Part shown: one piece after another, positions 18,033 to 25,740 of the stretch
Numbering within the stretch: position 1 is the stretch's first letter
Layout: each line of letters starts with the position of its first letter
Program-made: the position numbers and the translations under genes
DNA from: CG2-30-46-19 sp034414555
Lineage (GTDB): Bacteria; Chloroflexota; Dehalococcoidia; GIF9; AB-539-J10
Length of the DNA stretch: 48,203 nt
Assembly: GCA_034414555.1 (NCBI GenBank)
Contig: DAOUMA010000004.1
Coordinates: 1-48,203 of the forward strand
Direction: 5' to 3'
Notes under the pieces: model-generated
Seen by the model: the letters and a program-made list of their open reading frames with translations, nothing else
Told to the model about the DNA's origin: nothing
Database searches by the model: none

Positions 18033-19697
18033 ATGCCTTATCCTGCTTATATGGAAGAAAGCATCAGGAAGGTGGAAGGCACCAGGGAGAGGCGATTAAA
18101 GGAGGAACTCCCACGCATTCCTGTTGGCGAGAGGATGCCGGTGTTACAGGAATTCCACCCTGACTTTGTGAAAAATAGCATGCGTGAGCTATTGGTAGGA
18201 CCAAACAAGGGTGATCGCACACCCAATGAGCTAGCTGATTTATTGGAGGGAAATAGCCACATCGACCCTGATAAAATCGACCTAACCAGGATTGACTATG
18301 ATGTGGATGCACTGATAATCGGTGCTGGCGGTGCTGGTGCGGCAGCAGCACTTATAGCTCAAGAAAATGGGGCAAATGTCCTATTAGTAACCAAGCTGAG
18401 ACTGGGCGATGCCAATACCGTGGGATACCAAGGGGGAACGCAGGCAGCAGATAGACCTGATGATTCCCCTGTGCTTCATTACCTTGATACGATGGGCGGC
18501 GCCCGGTTTACCGCTGACCCTGAATTAGTCGAGGCACTAGTAAAAGACGCTCCAGATGTTATCAGATGGTTGGAGTCGCTGGGTGTCATCTGGGATAAGA
18601 AGCCGGATGGGTCAATGGCTGAAGTAGCTCTTGCTGGGGAATGTGTCCCACGGTGCCACTGCTGTAAGGATTATACTGGTCTGGAGGTAATGCGTGTCCT
18701 GCGTGATGAAGTCAGGTGCCGGAATATAAATTACGTAGAATTCGCCCCGGCAATAGAACTGATAATGGATGACACGGGACAGGTAGCTGGGGCGATATTG
18801 GTGAACGTGGAGACCAACGAGTTGAGCTTGGTACGGGCTAAAGCGGTAGTTATGGCTACTGGCGGCATTGGAAGATTGCACATTCAAGGCTTCCCGACTA
18901 CCAATCACTACGGGGCTACGGCTGATGGATTGGTATTAGCCTACCGGGTAGGCTGCCCACTTGTAGACACGGATACCATGCAATATCATCCTACCTGCGC
19001 TGTCTACCCTTTAGCAATTCTAGGGCTGTTAGTCACTGAGAAGGTGAGGGGACTGGGAGCGCAAGTAGTCAATATTGATGGAGAGCAGTTTGCTAACCCA
19101 TTGGAGCCAAGGGACGTGCTGGTCTCGTGTATTATTCGAGAATGCAAAGAGCGCGGCAAAGGAGTAACTACACCAACGGGTCAAGTTGGCGTCTGGCTAG
19201 ATTCACCCAGGATTGATATGATTCATGGGGAAGGAACTGTGGCACAGAATTTGCCAGCCATGGTGCGCCAATTCAGCCGCTTTGATATCGATATAACCAA
19301 GGAGCCGATGCTGGTTTATCCTGGTTTACATTATCAAAACGGGGGCATAAAGTTCAGCCCCGATGGAGCCACCGCTATACCCGGGCTGTTCGCTGCTGGT
19401 GAGGTTGAGGGTGGGGTGCATGGTAAGAATAGGCTCGGTGGCAACTCATCGCTGGATTTGTTTGTCTTCGGAAGAAGAGCAGGAAAGTCGGCAGCTCAAC
19501 ATGCTAAAGAGGTAAGGCTAGGCAAGCTTACTTTAGGCCATGTACGTCAATGGCAAAGGAAACTTAAAAAGGCTGGCCTAACCCAAGTAAGGCCTATTTC
19601 CCCAAAGATTCTACCGGATTATGCCAGACAGCCACATGATTACCTGGCCGATTATGTTACCGAAAGATTGCACGCTGGTCAGATAAAAGTAGCCTAA
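18033..19697 (+). CDS. Fumarate reductase-like FAD flavoprotein (soluble type)
   Basis: The 554-residue flavoprotein has GAGGAGAAAALIAQENGANV for FAD binding (about residues 96-115), the TVGYQGG, ATGGIGR and RGLGAQVVN elements, the catalytic ERG/PRDV region, HYQNGGI, and GKNRLGGNSSLDLFVFGRRAG near the C-terminus. It belongs to the FrdA/SdhA/NadB superfamily. At the place where membrane FrdA/SdhA has the FAD-linking His (RSHTVAAQGG), this protein reads GDANTVGYQGG, so FAD is probably non-covalent. That favours fumarate reduction over succinate oxidation, an inference from E. coli FrdA His mutants. AGGAGGTAAGCG precedes the ATG. Confidence 0.85.
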   Translation: MPYPAYMEESIRKVEGTRERRLKEELPRIPVGERMPVLQEFHPDFVKNSMRELLVGPNKGDRTPNELADLLEGNSHIDPDKIDLTRIDYDVDALIIGAGGAGAAAALIAQENGANVLLVTKLRLGDANTVGYQGGTQAADRPDDSPVLHYLDTMGGARFTADPELVEALVKDAPDVIRWLESLGVIWDKKPDGSMAEVALAGECVPRCHCCKDYTGLEVMRVLRDEVRCRNINYVEFAPAIELIMDDTGQVAGAILVNVETNELSLVRAKAVVMATGGIGRLHIQGFPTTNHYGATADGLVLAYRVGCPLVDTDTMQYHPTCAVYPLAILGLLVTEKVRGLGAQVVNIDGEQFANPLEPRDVLVSCIIRECKERGKGVTTPTGQVGVWLDSPRIDMIHGEGTVAQNLPAMVRQFSRFDIDITKEPMLVYPGLHYQNGGIKFSPDGATAIPGLFAAGEVEGGVHGKNRLGGNSSLDLFVFGRRAGKSAAQHAKEVRLGKLTLGHVRQWQRKLKKAGLTQVRPISPKILPDYARQPHDYLADYVTERLHAGQIKVA

Positions 19698-19714
19698 ACA
19701 TTCGAGGAAAGAGT

Positions 19715-20161
19715 ATGCCACTGCGAGAGCAAAGAGATGTCACGGAAATAGAAGGCGTTTTAAATAAAATCTTGAACATCAACAGCCCGCCAGTAGCCCG
19801 GTGCCGCCTCCTTTCCACTGGTTTTAACCCCGGTCATGCCTTAAACATAACCGAGAATATCGGAGGTCATAAGGAGTGTATTGGCTGCGGTAATTGCATA
19901 GACATCTGTCCCATCTTATTTCGCGAGCCATCTCGGCGAAATAAAACAGAACAACGGACATCAATGGCATTGGAAAGCATAGTCGGGGCAGATTGCGACC
20001 AATGCGATGCTTGCGTTTTAGCCTGCCCTCAGGTAGATACTACTATAAAAAACTACATCGTTAACCACCGCATGATTGAAGTAATGTCCCGACTGGAACA
20101 GCGAATAGGAGATGAAGGCGAGCCTGACTTAGATTTGTTTGTGGAGGAAGCGATAACATGA
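19715..20161 (+). CDS. 4Fe-4S dicluster ferredoxin-like protein of the fumarate reductase operon
   Basis: This 148-residue protein carries two 4Fe-4S motifs, CIGCGNCIDICP (about residue 54) and CDQCDACVLACP (about residue 93), separated by a basic linker. It lies 17 bp after the flavoprotein gene with GAGGAAAGAGT before the ATG. It is likely an electron carrier or third subunit of the fumarate reductase-like complex, perhaps linking it to a ferredoxin or heterodisulfide-type donor. It is not a close match to any subunit I can name. Confidence 0.7.
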   Translation: MPLREQRDVTEIEGVLNKILNINSPPVARCRLLSTGFNPGHALNITENIGGHKECIGCGNCIDICPILFREPSRRNKTEQRTSMALESIVGADCDQCDACVLACPQVDTTIKNYIVNHRMIEVMSRLEQRIGDEGEPDLDLFVEEAIT

Positions 20162-20200
20162 GACTTCACCCTGAAAATTCTCCGAATTTTTAGGGAACTC

Positions 20201-20228
20201 GATTGCCACGTTTCGCTCGCAATGACAT
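20201..20228. repeat. Dispersed GATTGCCACG...CTCGCAATGACA element
   Basis: This copy closely matches 120-146 and is the inverse of 24994-25021. Its terminal ATGACA also forms the -35 hexamer of the following promoter. Confidence 0.6.
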
Positions 20229-20250
20229 GAAAAATTCAATTAGCTACAAT
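20222..20250 (+). promoter_or_regulatory. Promoter of the radical SAM gene
   Basis: ATGACA (20222-20227) and TACAAT (20245-20250) are 17 bp apart. The ATG at 20256 begins 5 nt after the -10 box and no SD is present, so the transcript is predicted to be leaderless. Confidence 0.5.
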
Positions 20251-20255
20251 ATGAT

Positions 20256-21425
20256 ATGCCACTGTTAAGTTATTTGGACACCAACAAACTAACACACATA
20301 TTTGAGCTTGGACCAATAAGACCTCCTAGCGAGGCTTATTCCCTATTGATAAGAGCCACCAGGAACTGCCCGTGGAATAAGTGCCTGTTTTGCCCTGTTT
20401 ATAAGGGAACTAAATTTGAGCTGAGAACAGTGGAGGAAATCCAAGGCGATATAGAGGCCGCGAAAGCCATCAGCGATGGCATAAATGAAATAGCCGGGAA
20501 AATGGGCTACGGTGGCAGCGTTAGAGAGATAGCAGCAATGCTATATAACCAACAAGAATATGAACAATGCGTTCGCAATGTTGCCCTCTGGCTTTTCGCT
20601 GGCGGTAAATCAGCCTTCCTTCAGGATTCCAACACACTTATTATGAAAACCCCGGAGCTAGTCCAAGTAATCACCTTCTTGAGGAAAACCTTCCCTAACC
20701 TAAATAGAGTAACTACCTACGGACGTTCACAGGCGGCAGCAAGAAAATCCCTGGAGGAATTGAAGGACCTTAAAGCTGCTGGTTTAGATAGAATCCATAT
20801 TGGACTTGAAAGTGGCTATGACCCCCTACTGACTTACATGCAGAAGGGAGTTACTGCCGAAAAACACATTACCGGAGGAAGAAAAGTGGTGGAAGCGGGC
20901 ATCTCCTTATGCGAGTATGTCATGCCTGGGCTCGGGGGAAAGAAGATGTCTCACGAGCATGCCAGAGAAACAGCCAGAGTGCTAAATGAAATCAACCCTG
21001 ACTACATCAGGTTGCGTAGTCTTCACGTTCACTCTGTCATGCCATTATGGGCTAAAATACACGATGGCGATTTTGAATTACAGACCGAAGATGAAGTGGT
21101 GGAGGAGATAGGCATTTTTGTCGAGAATTTGCAAGTTACCAGCTACCTTAAAAGCGACCACATACTCAATCTGCTGATGGAAGTAGAGGGCAAAATGCCC
21201 GAGGATAAACAAAAATGCCATGATATTATAAATGAGTATCTCAACTTGCCGGATGAAGAAAAACTCAATTTCAAATTTGGGAGAAGGCTTGGCTATTATG
21301 AGAAGCTAAGTGACCTCAAGGATAGCTACAGGCATTACAAAATTGACGAAGTTATAACGCAAATCAAACGCAGAGGGGAAAATGTGGACGAGGTTCTATT
21401 CAAGCTAAAGGACGGCTTCATTTAG
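20256..21425 (+). CDS. Radical SAM protein of unknown substrate
   Basis: This 389-residue protein has a CPWNKCLFCPVYKG motif (about residue 38), a Cx4Cx2C spacing known in a subgroup of radical SAM enzymes, followed by an elongated helical insert (about 60-120), RVTTYGRSQAA, and the GLDRIHIGLESG strand typical of the SAM barrel. The C-terminal third is helical and charged. It should cleave SAM to a 5'-deoxyadenosyl radical, but the substrate cannot be deduced. No operon partner is clear apart from the small genes just downstream. Confidence 0.8.
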   Translation: MPLLSYLDTNKLTHIFELGPIRPPSEAYSLLIRATRNCPWNKCLFCPVYKGTKFELRTVEEIQGDIEAAKAISDGINEIAGKMGYGGSVREIAAMLYNQQEYEQCVRNVALWLFAGGKSAFLQDSNTLIMKTPELVQVITFLRKTFPNLNRVTTYGRSQAAARKSLEELKDLKAAGLDRIHIGLESGYDPLLTYMQKGVTAEKHITGGRKVVEAGISLCEYVMPGLGGKKMSHEHARETARVLNEINPDYIRLRSLHVHSVMPLWAKIHDGDFELQTEDEVVEEIGIFVENLQVTSYLKSDHILNLLMEVEGKMPEDKQKCHDIINEYLNLPDEEKLNFKFGRRLGYYEKLSDLKDSYRHYKIDEVITQIKRRGENVDEVLFKLKDGFI

Positions 21426-21432
21426 GAGAATT

Positions 21433-21552
21433 ATGGCTAAAGGCTTTGTAAATTTAAACCCTTTTAAGTATGGCAGGGCGATAAAGCGGAGCAGCAAGCG
21501 AAGAATTGCCAAACAAAATACTTCGAGGGGTAAAAGAAGGGGTCACGGCTAA
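21433..21552 (+). CDS. Possible 39-residue basic peptide
   Basis: An ATG with TAGGAGAATT just before it opens a 39-codon frame (starting MAKGFVNLNPFKYGRAIKRS) rich in Arg, Lys and Gly, ending RGKRRGHG. It starts 8 bp after the radical SAM stop and overlaps the next gene in another frame. The ribosome site is better than that of the next gene. It may be a real small protein or a leader that couples translation to it; I do not recognise it. Confidence 0.35.
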   Translation: MAKGFVNLNPFKYGRAIKRSSKRRIAKQNTSRGKRRGHG

Positions 21553-21904
21553 AATAGATAAGTCTAATTTTGGTTCCATAGTGATTGACGGCAAAAAGCA
21601 CCGCCGGGATGTGCTCATCTTCAGCGACGGAACAGTAAAGCACAGGAAAGGCGGCTTCGGGGTGTTTGGCAGCCACAATATCAAGAAGGAAGAAGTAGAG
21701 GAGTTGGTCCGCGGCGAACCCGAGGCGATAATCGCGGGCACAGGAACGGATGGCAAAGCTAAATTAGCCTCTGGAGTTGAAAAATGGGCAAAGGAACGGA
21801 ATTTAAGCCTGATTGTCCAGCCATCACGGGAAGCTCTAGCAAAACTAAACGAACTTACGGGGCAAAAGAAAAAGATTGCTGCTTTAATTCACATAACCTG
21901 TTGA
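21506..21904 (+). CDS. Mth938-like (AAMDC family) protein
   Basis: This 132-residue protein has the Mth938 core: FGSIVIDGKKH.RDVLIF.DG, then VFGSHNIKKEEVEELVRGEPEAIIAGTGTDGKAKL and a C-terminal A..KLNEL element. The family has a small alpha/beta fold found in archaea, bacteria and animals; its biochemical role is uncertain. There is no in-frame ATG near the N-terminus, and TTG at 21506 is the best start, without a good SD. Translation may be coupled to the small frame at 21433-21552, which ends inside it. Confidence 0.75.
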   Translation: MPNKILRGVKEGVTAKIDKSNFGSIVIDGKKHRRDVLIFSDGTVKHRKGGFGVFGSHNIKKEEVEELVRGEPEAIIAGTGTDGKAKLASGVEKWAKERNLSLIVQPSREALAKLNELTGQKKKIAALIHITC

Positions 21905-21917
21905 ATTTTAGCTAGCT

Positions 21918-22268
21918 CTACTTGAAATGCTTCTTCCCCATTACGGTAAACACAATCGCTGGTATTCCCAAAATCCAGGCACAGAAAAGGGCGAAGATTG
22001 AGCCAGCTAATGCCAACCCCCAGGTTCTTTTCCTAAGGGCAAAAACCCCGCCTGCTATGGCGATTACCGCGAAGATAGTTACCAGCACAACTGTTGTGCC
22101 CGTTAATACACCAAACCCAACAACACCACTAAGCCACCCAGGGACCTCGGCATCGGTAAGAAATAATACTCCGATAATCAAGGCAGGGATTCCAGCAACT
22201 AAATCAAGTATTCCCGCAGCCAGCGGCATCCAGGTACCACCGGCATTCTCTACTGCTTTACCAGCCAT
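21918..22268 (-). CDS. Small multi-helix membrane protein, paralogue of the next gene without zinc ribbon
   Basis: This 116-residue protein has three or four hydrophobic helices and ends in IPAIVFTVMGKKHFK. It is nearly the same as the membrane half of the gene at 22378-22920: both share GKAVE.AGG.WMPL.AGILDLVAG.PAL and RTWGLALAGSI. Upstream on the same strand (22269-22341) a frame reads FCRNCGKELIG, the zinc ribbon of the paralogue, but it runs into a stop in another frame. The gene therefore seems to be a frameshifted relative restarted at ATG 22268. Function is unknown. Confidence 0.6.
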   Translation of the reverse strand: MAGKAVENAGGTWMPLAAGILDLVAGIPALIIGVLFLTDAEVPGWLSGVVGFGVLTGTTVVLVTIFAVIAIAGGVFALRKRTWGLALAGSIFALFCAWILGIPAIVFTVMGKKHFK

Positions 22269-22341
22269 TTATCAGTCTCGCGGCGCGCTCAGGGCAAGCT
22301 TCAGGAACTCCTATCAGTTCCTTTCCACAATTTCTACAGAA
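22269..22341 (-). pseudogene. Detached zinc-ribbon remnant of the membrane-protein paralogue
   Basis: Read on the minus strand, this segment encodes IIFCRNCGKELIGVPEACPE and then ERAARLINGW and a stop, out of frame with the membrane protein that follows. The intact paralogue reads FCRNCGKELIGSPEICPNCG. One or more small indels near 22270-22290 appear to have separated the zinc ribbon from the membrane domain. Confidence 0.6.
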
Positions 22342-22377
22342 GATTATCCACAATGATTTCCAACCGTGCTTCCGCGG

Positions 22378-22920
22378 CTAGCTTTTCATGAAATGCTTCT
22401 TCCCCATTACGGTAAACACAATCGCAGGGATCCCTAGGAATATCGCAGGGAGAATAAGAGGTAACCCGGCAAGAAAAGCGCAGATTGAGCCAGCTAATGC
22501 CAACCCCCAGGTTCTTCCTCTAATGGTAAAAACCCCACCTACTATGGCGATTATGGCGAAGACAATCATCGGCACGGCTATCGCACCCATTATTGTACCA
22601 ACCCCAGGAATACCACCAAGCCCTCCAATAAGCGCTCCAAGCGCCCCCAAACCTGCAGCAACTAATATGCCAATAAGCAAGGCAGGGACTCCGGCAACTA
22701 AATCAAGTATCCCGGCCGTCAGCGGCATCCAGGCGCCACCAGCTTTCTCTACTGCTTTACCGGCTACTCGCGCACCACATTTAGGACATATCTCGGTTAG
22801 CTCGGTTGTTGGCGCACCACAATTGGGACAAAAGCTGGTGCCGCTCATGGGTCTCGCTCCACAATTAGGGCAAATTTCGGGGCTTCCTATCAGTTCCTTA
22901 CCACAATTTCTACAAAACAC
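22378..22920 (-). CDS. Zinc-ribbon membrane protein
   Basis: This 180-residue protein begins with three zinc-ribbon knuckles (CRNCGKEL..CPNCG, FCPNCGAP..CPKCG), about residues 1-55, then three or four hydrophobic helices with Gly/Pro/Ile-rich loops, ending GIPAIVFTVMGKKHFMKS. I set the start at GTG 22920 because GAGGAGGTATT lies immediately before it and the protein then opens with the first knuckle; the longer frame to 22944 has no ribosome site. Zinc-ribbon plus helices proteins of this type are common in Chloroflexota and archaea; their function is unknown. Confidence 0.7.
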   Translation of the reverse strand: MFCRNCGKELIGSPEICPNCGARPMSGTSFCPNCGAPTTELTEICPKCGARVAGKAVEKAGGAWMPLTAGILDLVAGVPALLIGILVAAGLGALGALIGGLGGIPGVGTIMGAIAVPMIVFAIIAIVGGVFTIRGRTWGLALAGSICAFLAGLPLILPAIFLGIPAIVFTVMGKKHFMKS

Positions 22921-23035
22921 AATACCTCCTCGTCTGCCCCACACAAAATGGAGCAGAACCTGAACCAGTCATTTTTGCCTACTTGCTAATGAGCACAATT
23001 ACTAAAGCCGGTCATAAATGGGTTAAATATATTAT

Positions 23036-23233
23036 CTAGCCGCCAGAGAGACCAGCGAGAGAAGAAAACGCCAGTTGTAGCTTTGGCAGCAGCCATGGCC
23101 ACAATACAAAATAGCATATCACGCCGATTACCACTGTTATCCCGAGTCCGATAAGAAACATCCTCCACCATAACCCCCAGGCTAGTCCCCATGTCGGCTT
23201 AACTTCCACTTTCTCCTCCTGCGGAACCTCCAT
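23036..23233 (-). CDS. Small bitopic membrane protein
   Basis: This 65-residue protein has an acidic N-terminus (MEVPQEEKVEVKP) and one long hydrophobic stretch with Trp/Gly-rich flanks (about residues 15-50), so it is probably a small membrane protein. GGAGGG lies 9 nt before the ATG, and a good promoter (TTGACA-16-TATACT) lies about 80 nt upstream on the same strand. I do not recognise a family. Confidence 0.65.
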   Translation of the reverse strand: MEVPQEEKVEVKPTWGLAWGLWWRMFLIGLGITVVIGVICYFVLWPWLLPKLQLAFSSLAGLSGG

Positions 23234-23313
23234 CTTCTTTATCCCTCCTTTTTATTTATTAGCACTTCAATTTTCAAAGCCTACCAATAGCAACACCGCC
23301 TTCCGTTGATTAA

Positions 23314-23341
23314 AGTATAATAGCAGTTAACGAGTTGTCAA
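23314..23341 (-). promoter_or_regulatory. Promoter for the 65-residue membrane protein
   Basis: On the minus strand, TTGACA (23341-23336) and TATACT (23319-23314) are 16 bp apart. This leaves a leader of about 70 nt before the ATG at 23233. Confidence 0.6.
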
Positions 23342-23458
23342 TAGGGTCTATCTAAAAACCCTTGCATTTGACGAGCTCACCTGGATAGATAGGTGACATC
23401 ACGACAAGGAAAGAACACGTGACTAATGTATCGTGACTAATGTATTGTGTGTACTTGA

Positions 23459-23487
23459 TTGACGAATAGCCTGACAAACCTTAAAAT
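23459..23487 (+). promoter_or_regulatory. Promoter for the FAD-dependent dehydrogenase
   Basis: TTGACG (23459-23464) and TAAAAT (23482-23487) are 17 bp apart, about 50 nt before the ATG at 23536, which has a GGAGTGA ribosome site. Confidence 0.6.
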
Positions 23488-23535
23488 TGGGCAATGGCAG
23501 GAGAATTACCCTAATCATCACCGGAGTGAATATCG

Positions 23536-24927
23536 ATGGCTAGAAAATACGATGTTATTATAGTCGGTGCTGGTCCGGCAGGCATTTTCGCCGCCTTAGA
23601 ACTTTCCAGTGTCGGGCTTGATGTTTTGCTCCTCGATAAAGGGAGGGAAACCAATGCTCGCATTTGCCCTGTCCAAAAAGGGAGTAAGCATTGCGCCTAT
23701 TGCTCTCCATGTCACCTGGTAAGCGGATTCGGGGGCGCTGGCGCCTTCAGCGATGGCAAGTTAACTTTATCCACTGAAGTCGGCGGACACCTCAAAGAGC
23801 TGATTGGAATGGAACAGGCAAAAACCATGGTTGATTATGTCGACTCAATTTACCTCAAATTTGGCACTCCCCATGAGGTTTACGGTATAGGTGAGAAAGT
23901 AACTGAAATAGAGCGTCGGGCAACCTTAGCTGGACTCAAACTGACTCCGGTCAAGCTACGCCATTTAGGAACAGAAAATTGCCGTCAAACACTAAAAACA
24001 ATGCAAAAATACCTCTCTCCACGAGTAGATATAAAGCTAATGACAGCAGTCAAGACCATCATAGTCGAGGATAATACTGTCACGGCTATCGAAACCGATG
24101 ACGGAGAGCAACTGGTTTGCCGATACCTGATTCTAGCGCCGGGTAGAGAAGGGGCAGAATGGTTAGCCAGCGAAGCTAAACGGCTCAAGCTCAGCGTCAC
24201 TTCCAACCCCATTGATGTGGGTGTAAGAGTGGAAGTCCCATTAGCGATTACGGAGGAATTAACCTCCGTGCTATACGAAGCGAAGCTTGAATTCTACTCC
24301 CTCAGTTTCGATGACCGGGTAAGAACATTTTGCATGTGTCCCGGGGGTGAGGTAATCATGGAATCTACTGGGGGTCCCAACCCGGTGGTTACCATAAATG
24401 GCATTGGCTACACCGAACAGAAAACGAAAAACAACAACTTTGCCATATTAGTAAGCACAACTTTCACTAAGCCTTTCCATGAACCAATTGCCTATGGCAA
24501 GTATCTGGCGCGTCTGGCTAATATCCTTAGCGGCGGTGTTTTGATACAGCGATTGGGGGACTTAATGGACGGTCGACGCTCAACCCAAAACCGCATAAAA
24601 CATTGCCTTACCGAGCCTAGCTTGAAGGCAGCAACTCCCGGGGATTTAAGCTTTGCTCTTCCCTACCGCTATCTTAAGGGAATAGTGGAAATGCTTCAGG
24701 CAATGGATAAATTAACTCCCGGAGTTGCCTCTCCTCATACCCTACTTTATGGAATAGAAGTTAAATTTTACTCCAGCCAGCTAAAACTCACTCCTTGCTT
24801 GGAAACTGAAATCAGCAACATGTTCGCTGCGGGCGATGGCGCTGGCATAAGCCGAGGCTTGGTCCAGGCTTCAGCATCAGGCACAGTAGCAGCCAGAGAG
24901 ATACTAAAACGACTAGGTAAAAACTAG
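23536..24927 (+). CDS. FAD-dependent dehydrogenase (COG2509-like)
   Basis: This 463-residue protein opens with DVIIVGAGPAGIFAALELS, the dinucleotide-binding motif, followed by a Cys-rich stretch CPVQKGSKHCAYCSPC and GFGGAGAFSDGKL, typical of a family of uncharacterised FAD dehydrogenases. The C-terminal FAD motif FAAGDGAGISRGLVQASASG is intact. Substrate is unknown; some relatives are annotated as geranylgeranyl-reductase- or BchP-like. It has its own promoter and a GGAGTGA SD. Confidence 0.8.
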   Translation: MARKYDVIIVGAGPAGIFAALELSSVGLDVLLLDKGRETNARICPVQKGSKHCAYCSPCHLVSGFGGAGAFSDGKLTLSTEVGGHLKELIGMEQAKTMVDYVDSIYLKFGTPHEVYGIGEKVTEIERRATLAGLKLTPVKLRHLGTENCRQTLKTMQKYLSPRVDIKLMTAVKTIIVEDNTVTAIETDDGEQLVCRYLILAPGREGAEWLASEAKRLKLSVTSNPIDVGVRVEVPLAITEELTSVLYEAKLEFYSLSFDDRVRTFCMCPGGEVIMESTGGPNPVVTINGIGYTEQKTKNNNFAILVSTTFTKPFHEPIAYGKYLARLANILSGGVLIQRLGDLMDGRRSTQNRIKHCLTEPSLKAATPGDLSFALPYRYLKGIVEMLQAMDKLTPGVASPHTLLYGIEVKFYSSQLKLTPCLETEISNMFAAGDGAGISRGLVQASASGTVAAREILKRLGKN

Positions 24928-24929
24928 CA

Positions 24930-25697
24930 ATGCCAACCCAATCCCATGCCATTGCCAACCCTTCACCCCCCATCATTCCGAACACTTTCCCCACGTCATT
25001 GCGAGCAAAGCGAAACAATCTCGCAATATTCAGGACAGGTCTTGCTAAGCAACATCAACTGTTTTTCGGCATCGACTTAACCTCTACCCCAGCTAAACCC
25101 AGTGCCTGTCTGGCTCTGGATGACAAATTACAACTTATCTATTTTGGCTTCATGGCTACTGATGATGATATTATCACCTTCCAAAATCTTTATTCTCCGA
25201 AAGTAATAGCTATCGATGCCCCACTAAGTTTACCTTTGGGGTTATGTTGCCTTGAAAGAAGTTGTCCTTGCCAGCCAAAATCCAGTGAGAAAAATAGAAA
25301 ATGTGACCGAGAATTAAGACACCGTAGGATTCCCTGCTATCCCACAACCAAGGAAACATTTATAAAAGAGCTGATTTATCGCGGCATCAGCCTTAAGAAT
25401 AAACTTTGCCAACAAGGATTTAACGTCATTGAAGTTTACCCCTACGCCACTAATACCTGCTTATTTGGTAAAACTATTCCTAAGAAGACCACACCGGAAG
25501 GCATATCTTTCCTCAAACAACGATTAGCAAACCTTCTCCCTACCCTTCTTAGCCCCTACCTTGAGTTATTCGACCATAACCTCTGTGATGCTGCCTCAGC
25601 AGCCTATACTGCTTTTCTCTATCACCAGAACATGGCCGAGGCTCTGGGGGATGCCGAAGAAGGACTAATCTTCATCCCCAAAGCTAGCCAAAGGTAA
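24930..25697 (+). CDS. DUF429 family protein
   Basis: From about residue 45 (FFGIDLTSTP) the 255-residue protein matches DUF429, an RNase H-like fold family: GIDL, then VIAIDAPLSLP, an RELRHRRIPCYPT-type segment, VIEVYPYATN and a DAASAAYTAFLY helix. Biochemical function is unknown. The first 40 or so residues are low in homology, and 24994-25021 inside them is an inverted copy of the dispersed CTCGCAATGAC element. The true start may lie later, near the CTG/TTG codons around 25050-25065; ATG 24930 is the only ATG. It follows the dehydrogenase by 2 bp. Confidence 0.7.
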   Translation: MPTQSHAIANPSPPIIPNTFPTSLRAKRNNLAIFRTGLAKQHQLFFGIDLTSTPAKPSACLALDDKLQLIYFGFMATDDDIITFQNLYSPKVIAIDAPLSLPLGLCCLERSCPCQPKSSEKNRKCDRELRHRRIPCYPTTKETFIKELIYRGISLKNKLCQQGFNVIEVYPYATNTCLFGKTIPKKTTPEGISFLKQRLANLLPTLLSPYLELFDHNLCDAASAAYTAFLYHQNMAEALGDAEEGLIFIPKASQR

Positions 25698-25705
25698 AGG
25701 GGCTC

Positions 25706-25734
25706 TTGATTTCTACCTCCCACCTTGCTAGACT
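25706..25734 (+). promoter_or_regulatory. Promoter of cobO
   Basis: TTGATT (25706-25711) and TAGACT (25729-25734) are 17 bp apart. The ATG at 25741 starts 6 nt later with no SD, which suggests a leaderless transcript. Confidence 0.45.
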
Positions 25735-25740
25735 AGATAA

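Larger units (their letters stand above)
23234..23535. promoter_or_regulatory. Divergent intergenic region
   Basis: This 302-bp gap holds two opposed promoters (23314-23341 minus, 23459-23487 plus) and a short direct repeat, CGTGACTAATGTAT, at 23418-23431 and 23432-23445. No further gene is seen. Confidence 0.55.

Noticed and set aside
21922..22356. Plus-strand open frame of 144 codons
   Set aside because: It is the antisense shadow of the paralogous membrane protein and has the same biased composition.
22388..22963. Long plus-strand open frame (191 codons) opposite the zinc-ribbon membrane protein
   Set aside because: It is the antisense of a well-supported gene with ribosome site and zinc knuckles; its own product is low-complexity Pro/Ala/Ile-rich with no ribosome site.
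25698..25740. Cobalamin riboswitch before cobO
   Set aside because: The gap is only 43 bp and shows no B12-box; a promoter with a leaderless start explains it better.
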